Positions 36,501-43,952 of a stretch of DNA of 64,000 nucleotides are shown in pieces. Within the stretch, counting starts at the first letter, position 1. The number at the start of each line of letters is the position of its first letter. Position numbers and translations under genes: made by a program. The notes beneath the pieces were generated by a model. It saw only the letters and a program-made list of their open reading frames with translations. It was not told the DNA's origin and did no database searches. The DNA comes from an uncultured Lachnospiraceae bacterium (GTDB lineage: Bacteria; Bacillota; Clostridia; Lachnospirales; Lachnospiraceae): assembly GCA_947626795.1 (NCBI GenBank), contig CANQTH010000005.1, forward strand, positions 1-64,000, written 5' to 3'.

Positions 36501-38273
36501 CGTCCAGCCCTCCTTGTCCGCTTTCGCCGCGATCTTCGGGGCTGTCAGGTCGATCTTGATCTCGAACTCGATCGTTTCCGCCGCGCTTCCCGGCCTGCCT
36601 GCGTTCCCGGCGTTGTCCACCGCCCAGGCCGTATACTTCCCGGCGTCTTCCTCCGTGCTGAATACATAGGAATAAGCTCCTCCTGTCCCGTCCACTTTTA
36701 CCGGGTCGTTCGCCCCTTCCTTCTGGAAATATACGCAGGAAACGCCCGACTCGCTGTCCGCCGGAGTGAACGTCACCGTCACGTCACCGTTCGCCCAGCC
36801 CGCTTCGTCAACCTTTGCCGTGACCGTCGGCGCGGCTTTGTCGATCCAGACGTCAAATTCCGCCGTCTTTCCCTGGCCTGCCGCATTCCCGGCGTTCCCT
36901 ACGTTGTCCACCGCCCAGGCCGTATACTTCCCGTTGGCTCCGGACGCCGTGAACGTGTGCGTATAAGTCCCGTCTCCTGCCGGATCCGCCTTTACCGCAG
37001 CTTCCCCTTCTTTTTGGAAGTACACGTCCGCTACCCCGGATTTCCCGTCTTCCGGGCGGAACGTCACCTTCACGTCGCCGTCCGTCCATTCCTTCCCGCC
37101 GACTTCCGTAAACTCGCCACGGTCGACCGTCACGGAAAGCTCCGGTGCTTCCCTGTCCACGCTCATCGTAAAAGGCGTCCTGGCCGAGACGTTCCCGACA
37201 TTGTCTTCCGCCCAGCATTCATATTCGCTGACGTCCCCGGAAAATTCCTGCGTATAGGCCCCGCCTTTCGCCTCGACCAGCGTCCCGTCCGTCTCGCCTT
37301 TTTTTGCATAATATACCTTGGCGACGCCGGAACCCGCGTCGCTCGGCGCAAACGTCACAGTCACGTCGCTGTTCGTCCATCCTTCCGGCTCAACCGTGGC
37401 CGTGACCGCCGGGGCGGACAGGTCGATCCCGATCACGCCCGAGCTGCCAACCGCCTGGTTGCCCGCAAAATCCTCTGCTTTTGCCGCAAGCTGGTACTTC
37501 CCGTCCCCATTTGTCTTGACGGAAAACGACTGCTCCGCAGCTTCCCCGCGCTTGGCCGTGACACCGCTTATCTCCGCTTCGGCCAGCCCGTACGTCTTCT
37601 GGACCTCCTCCTGAAATCCATGGTACGCAGGATCGGACGCCGCGCCGGAAACGCTCTTCAAGCCGGAGAGCGTATCCTTGGCCGTAAAGGAGATCGTCAC
37701 GTTCTTGTTGTGCCAAACCGTCCCGTCCGCCGCCTCGTAGGATTTTTCTTCCCTCGTATCTTCCGTATCGGATTCCACGGAAAAGCCGCCCACTTCCGGC
37801 CCCGCCTGATCCACGAGGAACACGTCCGGCCCATAAGTGAAATCTTTATGCGTCGCAGCGTCCGTGACCTTCAGCCCTAAGCTGTACGCGCCGTCCTCCG
37901 TAAACGGCACGGAAGTCTTGTAAACCGTCAGGCCGTCTTCTTCCGTACGCGTCCACGCGATCCCGCTGGCGTCCCTGCCTTTTAAATCCCAGGCCGCCTC
38001 TGCGGCGAACGTCGCCTCATCCGCCGTGCAGTCCTTGATCTTGACCGTGACTTCCGCCGTGCATCCGGCCTGATAGAATTTCGCATCTTCCCCTTCGGGA
38101 ACCTCCGCCGGATCCTGGCTGTACGTCACCGTGATCCCCTCTCCGCTTTCCTTTGTCCCAGGCACTTCGGCCTCCGACACAAAGACGATTTTGGGGATCG
38201 CTGAGACTACCAGCGCAAACGCCAGCACAAACGCCCAGATCCGTTTCTTCTTATACCATTTTCCCTCTTTCAT
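30558..38273 (-). CDS. giant Ig-like repeat surface protein
   Basis: The 2571-residue protein has an N-terminal signal (KKRIWAFVLAFALVVSAI) and many beta-sandwich repeats of about 90-110 residues. They are linked by D-K/R-T-x-P and D-x-A-G-N motifs, and a TVTERNFDE-type sub-family is visible near 1380, 2010 and 2130. The C-terminus has a membrane helix and a basic tail (VVFIRRRKKQK). No LPxTG was seen. It is likely a fibrous cell-surface or adhesin protein anchored by its C-terminal helix. The gene is GC-richer than the pilus genes; long reverse-frame stretches are a by-product. Confidence 0.85.
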   Translation of the reverse strand: MKEGKWYKKKRIWAFVLAFALVVSAIPKIVFVSEAEVPGTKESGEGITVTYSQDPAEVPEGEDAKFYQAGCTAEVTVKIKDCTADEATFAAEAAWDLKGRDASGIAWTRTEEDGLTVYKTSVPFTEDGAYSLGLKVTDAATHKDFTYGPDVFLVDQAGPEVGGFSVESDTEDTREEKSYEAADGTVWHNKNVTISFTAKDTLSGLKSVSGAASDPAYHGFQEEVQKTYGLAEAEISGVTAKRGEAAEQSFSVKTNGDGKYQLAAKAEDFAGNQAVGSSGVIGIDLSAPAVTATVEPEGWTNSDVTVTFAPSDAGSGVAKVYYAKKGETDGTLVEAKGGAYTQEFSGDVSEYECWAEDNVGNVSARTPFTMSVDREAPELSVTVDRGEFTEVGGKEWTDGDVKVTFRPEDGKSGVADVYFQKEGEAAVKADPAGDGTYTHTFTASGANGKYTAWAVDNVGNAGNAAGQGKTAEFDVWIDKAAPTVTAKVDEAGWANGDVTVTFTPADSESGVSCVYFQKEGANDPVKVDGTGGAYSYVFSTEEDAGKYTAWAVDNAGNAGRPGSAAETIEFEIKIDLTAPKIAAKADKEGWTNEDVTVTFEPEDTAGKQNAGIAAVYYKEGKKGSVELKDGTKAEPSLDGTYSVKFTEACNRTYVAWTEDQAGNVSEAAEFSVKIDRTEPTVTKIVFSKESGWTYSSSNQTLYGYYFKDSVTVTVNVSDRGADGGAASSGVKEICYRAVPLGKEKEDVEPVSVAVPAGKDNASFELKAGFKGQIYVTAKDNVGNESDEEHPDGIVVEDSALHEDNAGIEIVMPETGSKTAEGIPVYSHGNGKTHDLEGVQIKVWERYAGLSSITWEVIEGKDETVASGKADANGNSGFGRDAVEVSGNVDTASDGNWEKTGTSGAAELLTDAQGTLNIKWEDGYESDSLTLKVTLTDRAGFTFSASKPFGVDNKAPEIKVEYDVNNDPVGYLYRKQFYDKTRTATVSVSDLHTVDLDQAGLEASVRYAKEFEEGGEAASGKATVQEAGANSYTVTYPGDDTYRFALEVKDELGNTAYYPEQDGADIFTVDQTDPEIAFGEIEKAGEESGDFVRYPQTGEEDGVVWYNQDVKIPYSIADQVSGLMDVTVGKPENGAGSLNDFADMESGEFGEKNYQQEDHVCEADGKELSFGKQGYTEPISSYAKTNGSGKYQLAITASDYAGETKSSDVTKVIGIDEERPSITEIKLGGESLDLENSDAEGNTYRHYVKGKVPVSVKAEDNGSGLLTISYEKHYADGKVDSGTKDLRSEKPTVDGNGTKSYELTLFEIEEGFRGQIYVWTEDKVGNKSALAHPDGIIAETREQHKESSSLTAELPKTEEKDGNGLSLYKNDISIPITVEDTFSGIRKVEWRVLPGISTVDNRLESGSFEIGDDGALPKDASGWQAEKDKNLITKLQKTLTVSDNSNDILLEVTFTDRAGYTDTERVAFSIDKTRPEIKVEYDVKASSCPDKEAAYRKFYNEARTATVTVTERNFDEKRANVQVLEAIQEGEGAMEISGWDEYLAYENGTVSDETTHVCTVFYPGNTAYNFLAEATDLAGNKASASKNIFMVDMANPILKGVKRNTDISAVHEEDEGYYLDDMGDENRENDVEWYNGNVKISFQAKDGRAGLYQVQTEAYAMGGITGMFKEDVSAEYDLEEYVKTQNKAAVNYGYRGEVDLQEYRLVTTTKANKNEKYRYRATALDYAGNTVSASSPVIGIDREKPRITSIEFTGEGNQEGNWKEPTVAEMDYGYYFRSNTVVKVTATDENVNGSSGLDSIFLRLEGVDGTRRTVEPELQTGETGQFVTYTVPAGFKGQIYAYAADHVGNESREYQPDGVVNESEAQKAEATITVSSPETAYRDADGRPLYAADTTFRITAQDVHSGLSKVEWSVESDEDSGSNASGAVTVSADGQLSDPGWEVLKTDENLVTKIQRDITVHNNSNNIRLKVKLTDRAGNETEYNDGNGLVFSIDKTQPRIEVTYQENDASHDKYYNKDRTAVITVTERNFDEEATNMQMRLSNSEGSVPAYGTWTHGGEAGTDRATHTCRITYSEDGDYTFTMGAADKAAHTASYGNTDEFTIDQTKPEIEVSYSTDGLSNGIYYKDGCVATITVTEHNFDESGIEVTQAAELDGSPIQAPAGLSWSGTGDVHTATIDYSSDGDYVLSVSGQDMAANEMEQYAGTKFVVDTTEPEIEITDVEDKSAYSETVAPGVSFSDVNCDADSVKITLKGCKHEEKDLTGSLSRVAHGGSIRLGDFAHTVETDDVYTLTAEVTDMAGNSKEATKVFSVNRYGSNYVLGKGTQKLVNDYYSNEEEDVVINEINVNALETEGITCSRDGEMTSLEEKKDYDVKEAGTEYSSWKEYTYTIHADNFQDEGAYVVTVLSKDAAKNEMTNRTARTEDYGKEVEFVIDKTAPTIVPTGVEDNGQYVEAQREVKVDSQDNIAIDFVEVYLNGSGNPVQTWTQEDLAKKDGIMSYVLKAASDWQNLRFVAVDKAGNRKESDTIRCLLTTNVLVQFINNKAALIGTAVLAAICVSAGYVVFIRRRKKQK

Positions 38274-38297
38274 GTCCTTTCACGCTCCTTCGTCCTT

Positions 38298-38756
38298 TTA
38301 AATCCACTCGTCTGTATGGATAAGAATTGTTTCCTTCGTAATATGGAACCCATTTTTCACGTCATGCAATAGCTCTGTCTCTGTTCCATAAGTAGCATCA
38401 TTCAAAATCTCTGTCTTCTCTTCACGGTACGTCCCTTCTAAAAGTGCTGTCCCTTCCTCCGTGTCTGCAGCCATATCCCCTCTGTTTTTCTTTCCTGCTT
38501 CATTTCCCAAGGAAGCCGACGTATATTCTCCCCTTGCAATTCTTTGCGCATAGCGCAATCGCCCGGTCTTGTCATTTTCTTCTCTCATCTGTTCAATGCT
38601 TTTCCGCTGCGCCCGTCCTGTGCGGTTTTCAATAATCTTTCTCACATTGAATCGAAAAAAGAATAATACGGTCAATGCAAAAAACAAAATTGCCAAAGCC
38701 ACACATACAACAAAACATATCTGATATATGCCGATTAGGTTCTCCGCCTCAGTCAT
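38298..38756 (-). CDS. small single-span protein with Thr-x-Leu motifs
   Basis: The 152-residue protein has one membrane span (YQICFVVCVALAILFFALTV, about 11-35) and a basic juxtamembrane segment. The cytoplasmic tail carries TALLE, TEILN and TELLH motifs. These match the TTVL-type motifs in the two FHA proteins and may be phosphorylated by the adjacent kinase. Its start overlaps the kinase stop by 4 bases, so they are coupled. The family is unrecognised. Confidence 0.7.
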   Translation of the reverse strand: MTEAENLIGIYQICFVVCVALAILFFALTVLFFFRFNVRKIIENRTGRAQRKSIEQMREENDKTGRLRYAQRIARGEYTSASLGNEAGKKNRGDMAADTEEGTALLEGTYREEKTEILNDATYGTETELLHDVKNGFHITKETILIHTDEWI

Positions 38757-40471
38757 TGCGCTTCCTCCCCTTCCTGCAAGTCTTCTTCCAGATTCATGCT
38801 GTCCACCATTTGCCTTGCCTGACTTAAATATTCGTTCAAATCCTTCTTTAGATCAGACTCCACTGAATTTGAGCTGTCAATTTTTATCTCTCTTACAGAC
38901 TTTTCCACAAAATCCAATTGTTCTGTGATATCCTGCTGCGAGATTCCTTCTTCTGAAAATTTCTCTATATATGTGCAGACATTATATACAAAATCTTTAT
39001 AACTCCTTAGCGCAGTCACGTTATTGTCCGCCGTCACCATATCACTCCCAATTAACGACGTGATGTCATTCCAATAATCCGCATATGTCGTCGAGGCATC
39101 CCCGGCCTGATTCTTTACCCCTAACGTCCCTGCATACGACGCTATTTTTTCAAGGCACTCTGCCCTCGCGCGCTTCTTTTCATCAAGGCTGTCCGACTCT
39201 TTCGCCACTTCAAACCACCTCTGGGACTTTGCTTTCTGATCTGATCCATCATATGTATAAAAATAAGCATTTCCAAGCTCATATGCCAAATCTTCATATT
39301 CCTGCTTGCTATTTAATCTCAAATACTCAATATTTGACGTAGACGTCCCGTTTGTTTCATTAAAAATAGCGCGTATCTCCTCATCTTCCATCTTTGTGAT
39401 CACATTATCTCTTGTCACATATGCCAAAAGCTCCTGATATGCCGTTGGATCGGAAGGTTTTAGATTGATTGCCTGCTTAAAATATTCCATGGCTTGCCCC
39501 TCATCCGAGCCGGACGCCGCCGCGACATAAGCTTCATAACTGTTCTTTGTCTGGGCATTTGCCGCTGAGCGAAACCCAATCGCTCCCATGGCAAAAACAA
39601 CCGTCAATGCCCCTGACGCAAGAAATGCTTTCCACTTCCGATTCTCCGCTTTTTTATATTCCGTTTCCAAATAAACATAATTCTCCAGATCATACATCAG
39701 CTCCGCGCAGGACTGGTAGCGATCTTCCCGATTTTTCTGCGTGCATTTTAAAATAATCTTTTCCAAACCAGAGGATAACGCCGGATTCCAACGCCGGATC
39801 GGGAACATCTGGTAATTTGGCGGTTCGAGCGGGCTATGCCCCGTAACCAAATGATACAATGTCGCTCCCAGGCAATAGATATCCGTCCTTGCATCGGTCT
39901 GCCCTTGTCCTCCAAACTGCTCCGGAGCGGCATATTCACGCGTTCCAAGGGGTTTGGTATCCTCTTCCCGCGTCTCCTCTTTATATGTCCTTGCCGTTCC
40001 AAAGTCGATCAACGTCACTCTTCCATCCGGCTTCAACATGATATTGGAAGGCTTCATGTCCCGGTATATGATCGGCGGCTTTCTGGAATGCAGATATCCT
40101 AGCACATCGCAAAGCTCTTTTGCCCATTCGATCACATCCTCCTGATTCTGCGCGCCATAATTTTTTAGCGCGTCGCTTAACGGGTTTCCCTCAATATAAT
40201 CCATCACGATCAAGAATGTGTCGTCCTGGTCTATGACGTCGATGATGCTTGGCAAATTCGGATGATTCAAACGCTTCAATATATCTGTTTCAGCGATCAG
40301 CCCCTGCTTTACGACATCATAATCCCTGTTTCCATCCTTTCGGATTTCCTTAATGGCCCATTGCTTATTGGCTCTCTCGTTCATTGCCAAATAAACAACG
40401 CTCATTCCCCCTTGCCCAACTTTATTCAATATCTTATACTTTCCGCCAACAACAGATCCTATCTCAAGCAT
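38753..40471 (-). CDS. membrane Ser/Thr protein kinase, PknB-like
   Basis: The 572-residue kinase has the Gly loop (GQGGMSVVY, 19-27), Lys41, catalytic Y136-R137-D138 in IIYRDMKPSN, DFG (156-158) and an APE-like motif (AAPEQF). The His of HRD is Tyr; Arg and Asp are intact. A membrane span follows (about 281-300), then an extracellular TPR-like domain (AMEYFKQAINLKPSD). Such kinases sense envelope state and phosphorylate Thr. PP2C (next gene upstream, 13-base gap) should be the opposing phosphatase, and the two FHA proteins the readers. Confidence 0.93.
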   Translation of the reverse strand: MLEIGSVVGGKYKILNKVGQGGMSVVYLAMNERANKQWAIKEIRKDGNRDYDVVKQGLIAETDILKRLNHPNLPSIIDVIDQDDTFLIVMDYIEGNPLSDALKNYGAQNQEDVIEWAKELCDVLGYLHSRKPPIIYRDMKPSNIMLKPDGRVTLIDFGTARTYKEETREEDTKPLGTREYAAPEQFGGQGQTDARTDIYCLGATLYHLVTGHSPLEPPNYQMFPIRRWNPALSSGLEKIILKCTQKNREDRYQSCAELMYDLENYVYLETEYKKAENRKWKAFLASGALTVVFAMGAIGFRSAANAQTKNSYEAYVAAASGSDEGQAMEYFKQAINLKPSDPTAYQELLAYVTRDNVITKMEDEEIRAIFNETNGTSTSNIEYLRLNSKQEYEDLAYELGNAYFYTYDGSDQKAKSQRWFEVAKESDSLDEKKRARAECLEKIASYAGTLGVKNQAGDASTTYADYWNDITSLIGSDMVTADNNVTALRSYKDFVYNVCTYIEKFSEEGISQQDITEQLDFVEKSVREIKIDSSNSVESDLKKDLNEYLSQARQMVDSMNLEEDLQEGEEAQ

Positions 40472-40484
40472 AGCCTTCTCCTTC

Positions 40485-41252
40485 TCACTGCGTATGTATT
40501 AACACAACCGTAATATTGTCCTGCTCTTTCCGATACTTATTCAGCTCCGTCAAATACTTCATGCATTCCTGCATCCTTGGCGACGTATCGGCAGCTTTCG
40601 GATTTAAGTACTGATAAAGCTCTTCTTCTGACACAAAGTGACGAAAGCCATCCGAACACAACATATAATTCTCCCCCGGAATAACTTCCCCGCTATAAAA
40701 ATCCGGCTTCAGATAATTCCCTGACCCAACGCACTGCAACAATACGTTCCTCCTCGGGTCTTTCAACGCCTGATCCGGCGTCATCCTCCCCTGATCCAGC
40801 TCCCTCTGGATATAAGTCTGATCCTTCGTAAGCTGCTGCAGGCTGTCATAAATCCGATAAGCCCTGGAATCTCCCACATTCAAAAGATAATAACGGTTCG
40901 CCACTATTAAAAGCAGCACGATTGTTGTACCAAGATCTACTCCTTCGTTCCGTCCGTATTCCATGATCTGATCGCTTTTATTCCTTACCATCTCTTCCAG
41001 ATTTTTATATAAATCTTGTTCTTCCAACCCCCGGTCTAACACTGCCGGAAATACCTCTTGAAACCATCTTTCACATTCCTTCACAAGGCTTGCGCTTGCA
41101 ACCTCTCCCTTTGACAATCCTCCCATTCCATCGCATATTACAGCCAATATCGCTTTCCCAGCCGCCGTATCCGCTTCCTGGATCAAAGCAGAATCCTGAT
41201 TTGTCTCTTTTTTTATCCCCACATCGGTATATGCTTCCGCCACAAATTCCAT
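40485..41252 (-). CDS. PP2C-family Ser/Thr phosphatase
   Basis: The 255-residue PPM/PP2C protein has NQDSA (18-22), CDGMGG (40-45), GTTIV, NVGDSRAY and CSDG motifs and a final DNITVV, so all metal-binding aspartates are present. It has no membrane span. It lies next to the kinase and should reverse its phosphorylation. Confidence 0.94.
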   Translation of the reverse strand: MEFVAEAYTDVGIKKETNQDSALIQEADTAAGKAILAVICDGMGGLSKGEVASASLVKECERWFQEVFPAVLDRGLEEQDLYKNLEEMVRNKSDQIMEYGRNEGVDLGTTIVLLLIVANRYYLLNVGDSRAYRIYDSLQQLTKDQTYIQRELDQGRMTPDQALKDPRRNVLLQCVGSGNYLKPDFYSGEVIPGENYMLCSDGFRHFVSEEELYQYLNPKAADTSPRMQECMKYLTELNKYRKEQDNITVVLIHTQ

Positions 41253-41292
41253 ATTTATCCCTTCCTGCCTTCTCTGCTTTCCCTTCCAACCG

Positions 41293-43929
41293 TTATCCTA
41301 TATAACTCCCGCCAAGATATACCCCTATGCTCGTCACAATCCCGGCTTCTTCTTCATAATACAAGAAAAAATTCCACATATTTTCTCCCGTAAAATATTG
41401 ACATCCATATTTGTTATCCAACTTTTTAAAGCCGTATATCCCAAGCTTTTCTTCCATTTCCGATACGCTCATCCCGGGGTAGGCTCCAAACATCGTTATG
41501 TTCTTCGCCGCATTCTTGTATTGCAATACTCCCATATCTTCCGAGGATATTATGACCGCCTGAACATCCCCGTCATACGCTCCATATTCCAGATCATCCG
41601 CATCTTCCGCCCTTATTTCCATTCCATATTCCTCTGCAAGGACTTTTTTAATATCTTCTATGGGATTTTCCCGAACCATATAAAGATATCCTATATCCAA
41701 CGGCTGAAAATCTTTTTCCTGCTCCGCTCTTTTTGCGCAATATTGGATATACTCTTTGGTATATTGATTATAATTTTCAGATTTTATGATCTGCCAGCTT
41801 ATTTCAACCTCTTTTGCCCCGCCGACAAATTGCTCTTTCCATCTTTCATATTCCGCATCATCCATGATCACTTCCGCGCCATCGCTGTCCGTAATGCGAT
41901 AAACCTCCCCATTTCCATCCTTATCCATATCATTGGGAAACGCCTGCCCTATTTCTCCTGTTTCTTCTATCAAGGATTCCGCGCTTCCCTGATAGACATA
42001 AGCATCCTGCTGCGCATCATACCGATAAACGTTATAAGGCTTGATCGATCCTCCTGGATCAAAATCATACAAAAAATACTCTATCCAGATTCCGTTGTCA
42101 TAAATTTCCCCGCTAGCGGAAAAATCCGCCTCTACTACCGCAACGTCCTCTTCTTCCTCATGCTGAAATACTACAAATCTGCATTCCATCGAGGTTCCGC
42201 TGACAATCTTTACCAATAACTCTTCTTTCCCATCATGATCTATGTCACAGATGGAAAAATAATTATCACAACCATATTCTGAAAAATATTCCCGATATAT
42301 TTCCTCGCTTTCTCCGGGCCACCGTAATCCCTGCCCAATTGTTGCCAAAACATTGGCATAGCAATTATTTCTTATTATGCTTGCGATTTTCTTCTCTTCT
42401 TCCTCCTCTTGCTTCTCCTTTTCTTTTTCCGCGTCTATATCTTCTTTTTCCAAATCCTGCTCTTGCGCTGTATCTTCCCTTTCGACATCCTGCCCTCTTG
42501 AAACAACAAGATATGGATAACCGTTATTTTTTTCTGCTTCCATTCCCCATACGCCTTCCCCGCTATCAGCAAATGAAAATCCCAGGAAAGATTCCTGTTT
42601 GCGCATCTCCTCTGGCGTCAACCCTTTCGCCACCGCAGAATGATCATCTTCCTGATATTTTAGGAAATAACAATTTTTTATGACCAGATTCCTGGCCTGC
42701 CGCAAATCTTCCAATTTCCTTCGGCTGAAAACAGGCTCATCCGCCCCAGACAGATCCAAACAAGAACGAATGCTCATTTCCGCATATGGAATCTCTATAG
42801 AGTGGCATATCCCCGCCATATCGGAACTGCCCTTTCCTGCATTCAGACAATCTGAAACTTCAATCTTCACCGTCGACCCTTCTTGCCCCTTTGCAACTAC
42901 GCTGCCACAGATTCCCGCAACGCTCTTTGTCCCGCTGGCGTTATTCAATTTTCCATAATTAGAACTCGTCTCTATCCTTGTTTCAAAAACGCTTCCCGAT
43001 TCCTCTGTTTCCACTTCAATCTTCCCCACGACCCCGCCGATGCCAGGCATACTTCCATCAGAAACTGATTCCTCTCCTTCCACACGGATTCTTCCATAAT
43101 TTAAGCAACCTGATATCTCACATAGTTCCATTCCATTTTCCATGACGATATTCCCACAAATCCCGCCAATGTTTTTTCGTCCGTCTCCAAAGATCATCCC
43201 GTAATTTTCACAATTGCTGCATGAAAACGATCCCTTTTTTTCCTTTTCGGAATCGGAACATTTTATCACTCCAACAATGCCTCCGCCCCCTGTAGGATCC
43301 ATTTCTGCAGAAGCCTGCTCTTTTTCCCCCGCCGTCGTATAAATATCCGCCTTATTAAAACTATCGCGAATACATCCATCCGTTCCAAGCATATACTGCA
43401 CTAACCCTGCACGCGCCGTCTCTTCCTCATTGCTTTTCCCTATCACTCCCGTAACATAACAATTATCCACGGTTCCTTGGTGTAATTCTTCAATTAGCCC
43501 CGCCGTATCCGACACAGTATCTATGATTGCAAGATTTCTTACTGTCCCGCTAAAAGAATCCGAAAAAAGAGCTTGCCCCAAATTTCTTAACTGATGGTAA
43601 TTTCCTTCAAACTCCCCTTCAAAATCGTTTATCCCATGCTCCATCCCTGCGCAATCAATATCTTCCATCAAGATATAATTCCCCGTGTTCCCGATGCTTT
43701 CCAAATCTTCAATATCATAAATGGGCGTTCCCCACTCTGAGCCTTCCATCGGATTTCCCGCCTTCATAAACGTATCTCTTTCCTCTATGGGAGCATCCAC
43801 TGTTTCTTCGATTCTTTCCGTGTATCCATTCTTTTCTTCCCGTGCCAGATTTTTCCCGCCGCATCCTCCAAAAACAACTGCAACTGCAAGGCACATCAAT
43901 CTCCCCTTAAACATCCCTTTTTTTGCCAT
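41293..43929 (-). CDS. lipoprotein with GLUG-like repeats and C-terminal domains
   Basis: The 878-residue protein has a lipoprotein-like signal (CLAVAVVFGGC, Cys near 23). The N-terminal half has GLUG-like beta repeats (IGNTGNYILMEDIDCAG, GTVDNCYVTGVIG, and others). An acidic coiled segment follows (EKEKEKQEEEEEKK), then a C-terminal domain (GQGLRWPGESEEIYREYFSE onward). GLUG repeats occur in surface proteins. It lies between the FHA membrane protein and PP2C genes. Function is unknown. Confidence 0.75.
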   Translation of the reverse strand: MAKKGMFKGRLMCLAVAVVFGGCGGKNLAREEKNGYTERIEETVDAPIEERDTFMKAGNPMEGSEWGTPIYDIEDLESIGNTGNYILMEDIDCAGMEHGINDFEGEFEGNYHQLRNLGQALFSDSFSGTVRNLAIIDTVSDTAGLIEELHQGTVDNCYVTGVIGKSNEEETARAGLVQYMLGTDGCIRDSFNKADIYTTAGEKEQASAEMDPTGGGGIVGVIKCSDSEKEKKGSFSCSNCENYGMIFGDGRKNIGGICGNIVMENGMELCEISGCLNYGRIRVEGEESVSDGSMPGIGGVVGKIEVETEESGSVFETRIETSSNYGKLNNASGTKSVAGICGSVVAKGQEGSTVKIEVSDCLNAGKGSSDMAGICHSIEIPYAEMSIRSCLDLSGADEPVFSRRKLEDLRQARNLVIKNCYFLKYQEDDHSAVAKGLTPEEMRKQESFLGFSFADSGEGVWGMEAEKNNGYPYLVVSRGQDVEREDTAQEQDLEKEDIDAEKEKEKQEEEEEKKIASIIRNNCYANVLATIGQGLRWPGESEEIYREYFSEYGCDNYFSICDIDHDGKEELLVKIVSGTSMECRFVVFQHEEEEDVAVVEADFSASGEIYDNGIWIEYFLYDFDPGGSIKPYNVYRYDAQQDAYVYQGSAESLIEETGEIGQAFPNDMDKDGNGEVYRITDSDGAEVIMDDAEYERWKEQFVGGAKEVEISWQIIKSENYNQYTKEYIQYCAKRAEQEKDFQPLDIGYLYMVRENPIEDIKKVLAEEYGMEIRAEDADDLEYGAYDGDVQAVIISSEDMGVLQYKNAAKNITMFGAYPGMSVSEMEEKLGIYGFKKLDNKYGCQYFTGENMWNFFLYYEEEAGIVTSIGVYLGGSYIG

Positions 43930-43952
43930 AACCGCATTTCCCTCTTGTATGC

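Noticed and set aside
36450..37880. 476-codon plus-strand frame
   Set aside because: Antisense to the giant repeat gene. Its repeats mirror that gene's repeats.
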